7,677 nt of DNA from contig JAQTOL010000145.1 of assembly GCA_028748945.1 (NCBI GenBank), forward strand, positions 1-7,677, given 5' to 3'. Below the pieces are notes generated by a model. The model was not told the DNA's origin and ran no database searches. It saw only the letters and a list, made by a program, of their open reading frames with translations. Numbering within the stretch: the first letter of the stretch is position 1; every line of letters begins with the position of its first letter. Positions 1 to 5,958 of this stretch are shown piece after piece. The translations under genes and the position numbers were made by a program. This DNA comes from Paludibacter sp. Lineage in GTDB: Bacteria; Bacteroidota; Bacteroidia; Bacteroidales; Paludibacteraceae.

Positions 1-1412
1 TGGAACAGAATACGAATAAGAATCGTATTATCACCACTTTACAGAATTATGGTATTGAAATTGATACCATTAAAGCAACGGTCGGACCGACAATTACTTT
101 ATACGAAATTGTACCAAAAGCCGGTGTTCGTATTTCTAAAATTCGTAACCTGGAATACGACATTATGCTTAGTCTGGCAGCTACAGGCATTCGTATTATT
201 GCTCCGATTCCGGGTAAAGGAACCATTGGTATCGAAGTTCCGAATATCGATCCTCAGGTAGTTTCGATGCATTCCATTATTGCTTCCAAGAAATTTCAGG
301 AATCCAAATTCGATTTGCCAGTGGCTTTCGGGCGTACCATCACAAACGAAATATTCATGGTGGATCTGGCCAAAATGCCTCACTTGCTGGTGGCAGGTGC
401 AACGGGACAAGGGAAATCGGTTGGTTTAAACGCTATCATCACATCCCTGCTTTACAAAAAACATCCTTCGGAACTGAAACTTGTTTTGGTGGACCCCAAA
501 AAGGTGGAATTTAATATTTACGGCGATATTGAAAAACATTTTCTTGCCAAATTACCGGATGGTGATGATGCGATTATTACCGATACCAGCAAGGTGGTCG
601 AAACGCTCAATTCGCTTTGTATGGAAATGGATGACCGTTATGATTTGCTGAAGAAGGCACATGTCCGTAATTTAAAGGAATACAACGAGAAGTTTACAAA
701 CCGTCATTTGAATCCAGAAAAAGGTCATCGCTATTTACCTTATATCGTGGTGATTGTCGATGAGTTTGGTGATCTGATAATGACGGCCGGAAAAGAAGTG
801 GAAATGCCCATTGCCCGAATTGCCCAGTTGGCCCGTGCGGTGGGAATACACATGATTATTGCCACGCAACGTCCATCGGTGAATATCATCACCGGTGTTA
901 TCAAAGCCAACTTCCCGGCACGCGTGGCTTTCCGTGTTTCGTCCATGATCGATTCACGTACCATTCTCGATTCGCCCGGTGCCAATCAATTGGTTGGACG
1001 TGGTGATATGTTGTTTTCTCAGGGAAATGATTTGATTCGTGTTCAATGTGCTTTTGTGGATACGCCTGAAGTGGAAAATATTGTGAATCACATTAAACAA
1101 CAACAAAGCTATCCGACTGCTTTCTATTTGCCGGAATTTGTGAGAGCTGAAGGTGATGGTATTGATGCCAGTTCAGTTGACATGACCAAACGCGATCCGC
1201 TCTTTGAAGAAGCTGCAAGATTGATTGTGGCTCATCAACAGGGTTCTACATCCCTTATCCAGCGTAAATTTTCGATTGGTTACAATCGAGCGGGTCGGAT
1301 TGTCGATCAACTAGAGGTTGTAGGTATTATCGGACCGTTTGAAGGAAGTAAAGCTCGTCAGGTACTTGTGCTGGATGATTATCATTTGGAACAGATACTC
1401 AAAAATATGTAA
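1..1412 (+). CDS. ftsK: DNA translocase FtsK, C-terminal motor part (5' end outside window)
   Basis: This is the double-stranded DNA pump that clears and aligns chromosome termini at the division septum and supports dimer resolution. The frame is open from base 3 to the TAA at 1410-1412, about 469 codons, so the ATG at 165 is internal and not the start. The membrane-anchored N-terminus and the linker lie upstream of the window. Visible parts in order are the alpha domain of the motor (to about base 330), the RecA-like beta domain, and the winged-helix gamma domain (about 1191-1380), which in this family reads polar KOPS-type DNA signals. Walker A is GATGQGKS at 396-419. Walker B is VVIVDEF with its Asp-Glu at 759-764. 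The family signatures DPKKVEF, IIATQRPSVNIITG and SRTILDSPGA are all present. A lolA-like gene follows 109 bases downstream and then trxB, an arrangement I recall as common in Bacteroidota. No frameshift is visible and the assignment is secure. Confidence 0.97.
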   Translation, partial: EQNTNKNRIITTLQNYGIEIDTIKATVGPTITLYEIVPKAGVRISKIRNLEYDIMLSLAATGIRIIAPIPGKGTIGIEVPNIDPQVVSMHSIIASKKFQESKFDLPVAFGRTITNEIFMVDLAKMPHLLVAGATGQGKSVGLNAIITSLLYKKHPSELKLVLVDPKKVEFNIYGDIEKHFLAKLPDGDDAIITDTSKVVETLNSLCMEMDDRYDLLKKAHVRNLKEYNEKFTNRHLNPEKGHRYLPYIVVIVDEFGDLIMTAGKEVEMPIARIAQLARAVGIHMIIATQRPSVNIITGVIKANFPARVAFRVSSMIDSRTILDSPGANQLVGRGDMLFSQGNDLIRVQCAFVDTPEVENIVNHIKQQQSYPTAFYLPEFVRAEGDGIDASSVDMTKRDPLFEEAARLIVAHQQGSTSLIQRKFSIGYNRAGRIVDQLEVVGIIGPFEGSKARQVLVLDDYHLEQILKNM

Positions 1413-1448
1413 GAGTTTTTCCTGATATCCGTTTTAATCTGCTGAATT

Positions 1449-1472
1449 TTTTATGTCTGTATTGACATAAAA
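1449..1472 (+). terminator. Weak AT-rich hairpin between ftsK and the lolA-like gene
   Basis: Bases 1449-1457 (TTTTATGTC) pair perfectly with 1464-1472 (GACATAAAA) around the six-base loop TGTATT. A short T-rich run, GTTTTCT, follows. It lies 37 bases past the ftsK stop and 50 before the next start, so it could be a weak terminator or attenuator. Equally, it could be a binding site for a dimeric regulator. The stem has only two G-C pairs, so termination would be inefficient. Confidence 0.35.
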
Positions 1473-1521
1473 GTTTTCTGGCACATTCCTTGTAAAGTGA
1501 TACTATACTAATATAACAAAC

Positions 1522-2160
1522 ATGAAACGTAGCCTCTATTATTTTCTGACTGTCATTTTATTCTCATGCCAAAGCGTAATTGCGCAAAACAATGCTCAGG
1601 CAAACAAAATAATTTCTGATCTGCTTACTGAAGCTAAAACGCATGCAGTAAAAACCAATTTTAAACTGATAATCAATAATAAAGATAATTCTCAGAGTAA
1701 TACATCAACCGGTTCATTTCTACTTAAAGGAAATAAATTTGTGCTGGAAATGGATGAAATGAAAGTCTGGTTCGATGGTAAAACCCAATGGGCTTACGTT
1801 ACGCAGAACAAGGAAGTAAACATAACCGAACCGACAGAGAAAGAACTTTCAGAAACCAATCCAATGGCCATTTTGTCAGCATACAAATCCAGATGTAATA
1901 TTTTATTTGGTAAAACTAAATCAGCGACGTACTATAACATTGAAATGACACCAAAAGTCAAAAGCAATGATTTGATCAAAATTGAGGTTCAGGTCAATAA
2001 ATCGAATACGAATCTGGTGTCAATAAAACAAATAAACAGAGATGGTGTTACTTCCCTGCTTACGTTGAGCAATTTTCAAAAAGGGGTCGCGGTTTCTGAT
2101 AATATATTTACGTTCAATCCATCGAAATTTAAGGGTGCTGTGATGAATGATTTAAGATAA
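1522..2160 (+). CDS. lolA: LolA-family outer-membrane lipoprotein carrier protein (periplasmic)
   Basis: The 212-residue product matches the usual LolA length of roughly 200. LolA binds lipoproteins released from the inner membrane by the Lol ABC transporter and ferries them across the periplasm. The N-terminus is a Sec signal peptide: KR at 2-3, a hydrophobic stretch to about 20, and a likely cleavage after Ala21 (VIA|QNN). Family features are the strand pattern GSFLLKGNKFVLEM, the segment VWFDGKTQWAY followed by EVNITEP (about 82-102), and the C-terminal FTFNPSKF...DLR ending. Cys16 sits in LFSC, a poor lipobox with Phe at -2, so a soluble protein is more likely than a lipoprotein. The start at 1522 has an A-rich leader and no Shine-Dalgarno motif, as expected for Bacteroidota. 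No LolB-type partner is visible. LolA family membership is well supported; strict functional equivalence to E. coli LolA is inferred. Confidence 0.85.
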   Translation: MKRSLYYFLTVILFSCQSVIAQNNAQANKIISDLLTEAKTHAVKTNFKLIINNKDNSQSNTSTGSFLLKGNKFVLEMDEMKVWFDGKTQWAYVTQNKEVNITEPTEKELSETNPMAILSAYKSRCNILFGKTKSATYYNIEMTPKVKSNDLIKIEVQVNKSNTNLVSIKQINRDGVTSLLTLSNFQKGVAVSDNIFTFNPSKFKGAVMNDLR

Positions 2161-2355
2161 TTAGGTCATTTTTATTTGAAAAGTCAACCAATAACTGAAC
2201 ATAGATTTTATGTATTGCGATATAGACTTTTTAATGCCCGAAAAATGAAAACCTTCTGATTGCGGTTTTGTTTAATATGTCAGTAAGAACAAATTGTAAA
2301 TTAAAGCCATCGGGTGTTTGGTTAACTAGAAAACAAAACAAAAACAATATAAATT

Positions 2356-3297
2356 ATGAATGAAAAAGTACGTTGCCTGATTATAGGCTCAGGACCGGCA
2401 GGTTATACGGCTGCCATTTATGCATCCCGTGCGAATCTATCGCCTGTATTATACGAAGGTATGCAACCCGGTGGTCAGTTGACCACCACCAATGAAGTGG
2501 AAAATTTTCCGGGCTATCCTGCCGGAATTACCGGACCCGAAATGATGGAAGAACTGAAAAAACAAGCCGAACGTTTCGGTGCCGATATTCGTTTCGGTAT
2601 GGCAACGGCTACCGATTTGTCTTCAGCGCCTTATAAAGTAACCATTGATGGCGAAAAAACAATTGAGGCTGATACCATTATTATTTCAACCGGTGCCACA
2701 GCTCAATATCTTGGGTTACCCGATGAACAAAAGTATGCCGGTTCAGGTGTTTCGGCTTGTGCTACATGCGATGGATTCTTTTATCGTAAAATGACGGTGG
2801 CTGTAGTGGGAGGGGGTGATACTGCCTGCGAAGAAGCAACCTATCTGGCCGGTTTGGCAAGCAAAGTTTATGTGATTGTGCGTAAACCTTTTCTACGTGC
2901 TTCAAAAATTATGCAGGAACGTGTCTTTGCAAACCCTAAAATTGAAGTTTTGTTCGAACATGAAACTGTCGGTTTGACCGGTGAAGGTGTTGTTCAGGGT
3001 GCAGATTTGGTAAAACGCCGTGGACAGGCCGATGAAGAAAAAGTTCATATTGATATTGATGGATTCTTTTTAGCCATTGGTCATAAACCAAATTCAGGTA
3101 TTTTCAAACCCTGGATTGAAACCGACGAAGTTGGGTATATTAAAACAATTGCAGGAACTCCCCGTACAAACGTAAGTGGTGTGTTTGCTGCCGGTGATGT
3201 TTCGGATCCACATTATCGTCAGGCAATCACTGCAGCCGGAACAGGATGCCAGGCAGCTATTGAAGCTGAAAGGTATTTGTCAGAAAAAGGATTGTAA
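2356..3297 (+). CDS. trxB: Thioredoxin reductase (NADPH), TrxB
   Basis: This cytoplasmic FAD enzyme passes electrons from NADPH to thioredoxin, which keeps ribonucleotide reductase and protein thiols reduced. At 313 residues it has the standard low-molecular-weight TrxB size and is complete. The FAD-binding Rossmann motif is GSGPAG at 11-16, with PGGQL at 38-42. The redox-active disulfide is Cys135-Ala-Thr-Cys138 followed by Asp139-Gly. The NADPH domain has GGGDTA at 152-157. The 2'-phosphate contact region reads VRKPFLRAS (175-183), keeping Arg176 and Arg181, with Val-Arg-Lys where E. coli has His-Arg-Arg. The second FAD motif, GVFAAGDVSD, is at 275-284. The gene follows the lolA-like gene after a 195-base gap and has an A-rich leader (AAAACAAAACAAAAAC) before ATG. 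No exact TAnnTTTG box lies in that gap, so transcription may come from upstream or from a degenerate promoter. A strong hairpin ends the unit. Confidence 0.97.
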   Translation: MNEKVRCLIIGSGPAGYTAAIYASRANLSPVLYEGMQPGGQLTTTNEVENFPGYPAGITGPEMMEELKKQAERFGADIRFGMATATDLSSAPYKVTIDGEKTIEADTIIISTGATAQYLGLPDEQKYAGSGVSACATCDGFFYRKMTVAVVGGGDTACEEATYLAGLASKVYVIVRKPFLRASKIMQERVFANPKIEVLFEHETVGLTGEGVVQGADLVKRRGQADEEKVHIDIDGFFLAIGHKPNSGIFKPWIETDEVGYIKTIAGTPRTNVSGVFAAGDVSDPHYRQAITAAGTGCQAAIEAERYLSEKGL

Positions 3298-3320
3298 AAA
3301 CTAATTTCAATTTTTAAATA

Positions 3321-3354
3321 AATAAAGCCTCACCATGTATGGTGGGGCTTTATT
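3321..3354 (+). terminator. Intrinsic terminator after trxB, probably bidirectional
   Basis: Bases 3321-3335 (AATAAAGCCTCACCA) pair with 3340-3354 (TGGTGGGGCTTTATT) around a TGTA tetraloop. This gives a 15-bp stem broken only by one T-G wobble. T-rich sequence on the right and A-rich sequence on the left allow it to end trxB on the plus strand and the minus-strand MNT gene that converges from 3393. It sits 23 bases after the trxB stop. Confidence 0.85.
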
Positions 3355-3392
3355 ATGGGGTGAAGTGACATATCAATTTATTTTAATATCTA

Positions 3393-3695
3393 CTATTTAA
3401 TAATTAAACCTGTTCTTAGAATCTCTTTTAAAAAGCCACTCTCATCTCGATTCTTTTCAATTAAAATTGGTTCGATCCTTACATCAATATCTCTTCTAAG
3501 TTTCCACAGTAACGGTGCGTAGGTAAAAAAATCCAGATTGATAGAATTAACCACAATTGCCACATCAATATCGCTATCTGTTTTTTGAGTTCCTTTAGCA
3601 TAAGAACCAAAAAGAATGACTTCATCAATATCAAAATATTTTGATACTAATCGTTTATAATTTAATAACTTATCTATAATTTCTCTATTATCCAT
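3393..3695 (-). CDS. MNT-type minimal nucleotidyltransferase (antitoxin-like partner of the HEPN protein)
   Basis: This 100-residue protein is a minimal polymerase-beta-fold nucleotidyltransferase. It carries the full signature GS-x10-D-x-D: Gly30-Ser31, then Asp42-Ile-Asp44, in FGSYAKGTQKTDSDIDVAI. A third acidic position is plausible at Asp71 in DIDVRIEP. With these residues intact it is predicted to be active. In studied HEPN-MNT pairs such as HepT-MntA, the MNT protein neutralises the HEPN toxin by adding AMP to it; applying that here is inference. The start ATG lies inside the last codons of the upstream HEPN gene (22-base overlap), which implies translational coupling and joint expression. 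The gene is visibly more AT-rich than its neighbours: one sampled 60-base line is about 32% G+C, against about 48% for one in trxB. That would fit horizontal acquisition. The family call is strong; the biological role is not shown by sequence. Confidence 0.88.
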   Translation of the reverse strand: MDNREIIDKLLNYKRLVSKYFDIDEVILFGSYAKGTQKTDSDIDVAIVVNSINLDFFTYAPLLWKLRRDIDVRIEPILIEKNRDESGFLKEILRTGLIIK

Positions 3696-4060
3696 ATTTT
3701 TAATTTTCTTGTATTATCCAAAATAGACTGACATCTTTCCTTGGTTAAACTTTTCATTAGTTGTTCTTTGTGAGACGGATAGCGAGCTTCAATATTTAGT
3801 GGCTCCAAAACATCAATAAAATCCTTAAATTGATCAGGCAGACTTTCATAAATATTTGCCTTTTTAGCTAAATAGGCTAAACTATGTGTAAACGGTGTAG
3901 GGTCATTGTCTTTAGAATTAAAATATGCTTTCAATATTTTTTCAATAGTCTGATGACACATGAAGCCGACATATAAATATCTGCCTGTTTGCATCATTGC
4001 CAACGCAGTATCGTAATCATATTCCGATAATTCACTCCAATATTTTACCTTATCCGTCAT
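3674..4060 (-). CDS. HEPN-domain protein (toxin-like partner of the MNT protein)
   Basis: Taken from the ATG at 4060, this is a 128-residue all-helical HEPN protein of the PF05168-like type. Family marks are YDYDTALAMMQTGRYLYVGFMCHQTIEKILKAYF split around residues 14-47, THSLAYLAKKA at 59-69, and the EARYPSHK segment at 91-98. An in-frame ATG exists as far up as 4129, but a TAnnTTTG box on this strand at 4088-4095 lies downstream of it, so translation probably begins at 4060 or 4066. HEPN toxins of the HepT group are RNases with an R-x4-6-H motif. Here Arg93 and His97 are separated by only three residues, so nuclease activity cannot be assumed. It is the first gene of a two-gene unit and overlaps the MNT start. 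It may be a toxin, or a regulator or substrate of the MNT enzyme. Confidence 0.83.
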   Translation of the reverse strand: MTDKVKYWSELSEYDYDTALAMMQTGRYLYVGFMCHQTIEKILKAYFNSKDNDPTPFTHSLAYLAKKANIYESLPDQFKDFIDVLEPLNIEARYPSHKEQLMKSLTKERCQSILDNTRKLKIWIIEKL

Positions 4061-4087
4061 AAACATACATTCAAAACAAATTCGATG

Positions 4088-4095
4088 CAAATATA
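4088..4095 (-). promoter_or_regulatory. TAnnTTTG (-7) box for the HEPN-MNT operon
   Basis: Read on the minus strand this is TATATTTG, an exact match to the Bacteroidota -7 consensus. It lies 21 bases before the ATG at 4066 and 27 before the ATG at 4060, which gives a short leader. No TTG at the expected -33 spacing was found. The box supports the shorter HEPN start, because the longest reading frame would begin upstream of it. Confidence 0.55.
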
Positions 4096-4310
4096 AGCAT
4101 ATCAGTTGAGTTTGATACATAAATGACAAAAAATCTATTAATAAACCTACTTCGGCTGAACATCAAAATTAATATTGAACTGATTGTAAATACAGACAAA
4201 AAAGTGAAAAAATATTACTATAACTTCCAATGATAAAGCGTTTCATACTTCAGATTTTCAATTTTTCGTAATTTTATACTCATAAAGTGCTTATTTAAAT
4301 AGGAATGAAG

Positions 4311-4318
4311 TAATTTTG
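4311..4318 (+). promoter_or_regulatory. TAnnTTTG (-7) box for fsa
   Basis: TAATTTTG matches the Bacteroidota -7 consensus exactly and ends 26 bases before the fsa ATG, followed by an A-rich leader (CAAACAATAAACAAAATAA). A matching -33 TTG is not evident; the sequence there reads GTGCTTA. Position and exact match make it the likely fsa promoter. Confidence 0.6.
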
Positions 4319-4344
4319 CAAACAATAAACAAAATAAATAAAAT

Positions 4345-5010
4345 ATGATTTACTTAGCTGATACAGCCAACACCAAAGAGCTCCGTGAGCTTTTTCATTA
4401 TTTTCCACTGGCCGGTGTAACAACCAATCCGACAATTCTTGCTGCCGAAAACAGAAAACTGTCTGATGTACTTCCCGAAATAATTGAAATTGTAGGTGAA
4501 AAGATGCTTCACGTGCAAATGATTAGCTGCAAGGCTGAAGATATGCTCCGGGAAGCCAGAACCTACAAAGCGAAATACAGCCTGGGCGATAATTATTTTG
4601 CAAAGATCCCTGTATCAAAAGAAGGTTTCAGAGCCATGCCCATGTTGAAGGATGCCGGAATTAATGTAACGGCTACAGCAATTTTTACACAACAACAAGC
4701 TTTGGTTGCTGCCCGGGCAGGTGCCGATTGGGTTGCGCCCTACGTAAACCGGCTTGATAATATTTCATCACATGGCATTGAAGTGGTAAAACACATCGTC
4801 GAAAATATTGAACATTTTCACCTCAATACCAAAGTACTGGCTGCCAGTTTTAAAACGGTTGACCAGATTCACCGGGTCAGTATGGTGGGTAGTCATGCTG
4901 CAACAATTAGTTATGAAATACTTGAACTTTTAAGGAGCCATCCAATGACTGATATGAGTTTGGATAAGTTCGAAAAAGACGGTCAGGGGCTTTACGATAT
5001 TGAATTTTAA
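4345..5010 (+). CDS. fsa: Fructose-6-phosphate aldolase (FSA) of the small transaldolase family
   Basis: This 221-residue class I aldolase is full length for the FSA/TalC group (E. coli FsaA has 220). The Schiff-base lysine is Lys87 in FAKIPV. Other active-site positions are Asp6 in LADTA, Thr26 and Asn28 in GVTTNPT, Arg136 in APYVNR, and Ser168 in LAASFK. Two positions separate true aldolases from transaldolases in this family: FSA has Gln and Tyr where transaldolase has Glu and Phe. Here they are Gln58 (HVQM) and Tyr133 (APYVNR). That predicts reversible cleavage of fructose 6-phosphate to dihydroxyacetone and glyceraldehyde 3-phosphate, rather than transfer of the three-carbon unit in the pentose phosphate pathway. 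The protein has no signal peptide and is cytoplasmic. It appears to be a single-gene unit with its own TAnnTTTG box and a downstream terminator. Automated annotation may call it transaldolase; the family is certain and the aldolase specificity likely. Confidence 0.93.
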   Translation: MIYLADTANTKELRELFHYFPLAGVTTNPTILAAENRKLSDVLPEIIEIVGEKMLHVQMISCKAEDMLREARTYKAKYSLGDNYFAKIPVSKEGFRAMPMLKDAGINVTATAIFTQQQALVAARAGADWVAPYVNRLDNISSHGIEVVKHIVENIEHFHLNTKVLAASFKTVDQIHRVSMVGSHAATISYEILELLRSHPMTDMSLDKFEKDGQGLYDIEF

Positions 5011-5080
5011 ATTCTTTTTTCTATGTTGTTGTAGACCATAGAATTATGACAGGACATTTTGATTGATTTATGATTTTATT

Positions 5081-5114
5081 AAAGAAGGAAGCCCGCACTG
5101 GACTTCCTTTTTTT
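5081..5114 (+). terminator. Intrinsic terminator after fsa
   Basis: Bases 5081-5091 (AAAGAAGGAAG) pair with 5103-5113 (CTTCCTTTTTT), an 11-bp stem with one G-T wobble. Inside the loop a CC/GG pair can extend the helix, and the right arm runs into a seven-T tract at 5108-5114. It lies 70 bases past the fsa stop. It also sits inside the reading frame that would arise if nth began at 5070, which argues against that start. Confidence 0.8.
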
Positions 5115-5160
5115 GCAGGAAGAAATTACTCTTACAGATCTGAATTCTTGAATCTATTGC

Positions 5161-5168
5161 TATATTTG
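5161..5168 (+). promoter_or_regulatory. TAnnTTTG (-7) box for nth
   Basis: TATATTTG is an exact match to the Bacteroidota -7 element, 42 bases before the ATG at 5211 and downstream of the fsa terminator. No properly spaced -33 TTG was found; the TTG at 5148-5150 is too close. A transcript from here could not include the upstream ATG at 5070. Confidence 0.6.
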
Positions 5169-5210
5169 CAGCAAAAAAGAATTGTTTTATCTGAAAAAAT
5201 AAAGAATGAT

Positions 5211-5846
5211 ATGGAAACAAATTGGATGGAGTCCCTGGAACCACTCATGAAACAATATGATAAACGCAAACATCCGCTCGACTATAAAAGCCGTTATCAA
5301 TTGATAGTCATGGTTATACTTTCTGCGCAGGACTCCGATAAACATATAAATGAACTGGCTCCGGTTATTTTTGAAGCCTATCCTTCGATGAACAGTCTGG
5401 CTAAGGCATCGGCCGAAGATTTGCATCGCTATATTAATACTGTCAGGAATTTTGGAAATAAGTCCGTGTGGCTCGTCAGCCTGGCACAACTGATTGGCGA
5501 TGATGACAAAATACCAACCAATCTGGCTGAATTAACAAAACTACCTGGCATTGGACGGAAATCGGCTAATGTGATTATTCGTGAATCGGGTAATGAAGCG
5601 GAAGGTGTTATTGTTGATCTGCATGTAGTTCGGGTGGCACCCAGAATAGGTATTGCTTCCGGGACACAACCGGAGAAAATTGAAAAACAAATTATGGCCA
5701 TCGTACCTCGTGAGCGTTGGGACGATATAGGAATGGCTATTTCGTTTCTGGGTCGTGAAGTATGCAGACCGACCAATCCAAAATGTGATATTTGTGTCAT
5801 GAATAAAGTCTGCCACTATCATAATGGAACCGGGAATGTGAATTAA
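5211..5846 (+). CDS. nth: Endonuclease III (DNA glycosylase/AP lyase), Nth family
   Basis: This base excision repair enzyme removes oxidised pyrimidines and nicks abasic sites by beta-elimination. From the ATG at 5211 the protein has 211 residues, the same length as E. coli Nth. The frame is open from an ATG at 5070, but the extra 47 residues span a terminator and a TAnnTTTG box and resemble nothing in the family, so 5211 is preferred. The helix-hairpin-helix is LPGIGRKSANVI (111-122) with catalytic Lys117, and the catalytic Asp is Asp136 in VIVDLHVVRV. The [4Fe-4S] cluster cysteines are Cys185, Cys192, Cys195 and Cys201, with the classic C-x6-C-x2-C-x5-C spacing. LSAQDSDKHIN (37-47) matches the LSAQATD region of E. 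coli Nth. Leu137 replaces the Thr that follows the catalytic Asp in E. coli, so substrate preference could differ somewhat. A hairpin follows 29 bases after the stop, and clpB converges from the other strand. Confidence 0.94.
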   Translation: METNWMESLEPLMKQYDKRKHPLDYKSRYQLIVMVILSAQDSDKHINELAPVIFEAYPSMNSLAKASAEDLHRYINTVRNFGNKSVWLVSLAQLIGDDDKIPTNLAELTKLPGIGRKSANVIIRESGNEAEGVIVDLHVVRVAPRIGIASGTQPEKIEKQIMAIVPRERWDDIGMAISFLGREVCRPTNPKCDICVMNKVCHYHNGTGNVN

Positions 5847-5875
5847 ACGGTTTGTTTGAAAATGTTTTAACCACA

Positions 5876-5909
5876 AAAATCCCGAACGATTTAATTCGTT
5901 CGGGATTTT
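5876..5909. terminator. Bidirectional intrinsic terminator between nth and clpB
   Basis: Bases 5876-5889 (AAAATCCCGAACGA) pair perfectly with 5896-5909 (TCGTTCGGGATTTT) around the six-base loop TTTAAT. The T run on the right serves nth. On the minus strand the arm ends in ATTTTTG, which serves clpB. This 14-bp perfect stem with a GC-rich core is the best terminator in the window. Confidence 0.9.
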
Positions 5910-5918
5910 AATGTTTAT

Positions 5919-5946
5919 GTAGAGACGCATTGCAATGCGTCTCTAC
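5919..5946. repeat. Perfect 28-bp palindrome, likely a dispersed (REP/MITE-like) repeat
   Basis: GTAGAGACGCATTG at 5919-5932 is followed directly by its exact reverse complement, CAATGCGTCTCTAC, at 5933-5946. Short palindromes built on GTAGAGACGC...GCGTCTCTAC recur between genes in Bacteroidota and some cyanobacteria, as I remember them. Only one copy occurs here. It sits 12 bases before the clpB stop codon and 9 after the terminator. No T tract follows on either strand, so a terminator role is less likely than a mobile or structural repeat. Confidence 0.7.
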
Positions 5947-5958
5947 CAATATATATTA

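Larger units (their letters stand above)
4061..4344. other. Divergent intergenic region between the HEPN-MNT operon and fsa
   Basis: These 284 bases are strongly AT-rich and hold two outward-facing TAnnTTTG boxes near their edges, at 4088-4095 on the minus strand and 4311-4318 on the plus strand. I see no coding frame with protein-like composition, no long inverted repeat and no recognisable RNA structure in the middle part (about 4130-4305). Confidence 0.6.

Noticed and set aside
740..985. Minus-strand open frame inside ftsK
   Set aside because: It lies wholly within a well-conserved motor domain coding region and its translation resembles no known protein; it is a shadow frame.
1462..1467. 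TTGACA, the E. coli -35 consensus, upstream of the lolA-like gene
   Set aside because: There is no TATAAT-like partner about 17 bases downstream, the word falls inside an inverted repeat, and Bacteroidota use a different promoter consensus.
2202..2209. TAGATTTT, a near match to TAnnTTTG, upstream of trxB
   Set aside because: It lacks the final G, lies about 146 bases before the ATG, and the only upstream TTTG is 23 bases away rather than 19-21. Chance is likely in AT-rich DNA.
4061..4129. N-terminal extension of the HEPN protein from the ATG at 4129
   Set aside because: It would start upstream of the exact TAnnTTTG box at 4088-4095 and adds a Cys-rich stretch that does not look like the HEPN family.
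5019..5043. Hairpin TTCTATG/CATAGAA just after the fsa stop
   Set aside because: The 7-bp stem is AT-rich, has an 11-base loop and no T tract after it. The stronger terminator at 5081-5114 explains the end of fsa.
5429..5930. Minus-strand open frames opposite nth and across the terminator
   Set aside because: They are antisense to conserved Nth catalytic and cluster motifs, and one reads through the terminator and the palindrome, so they are not credible genes.
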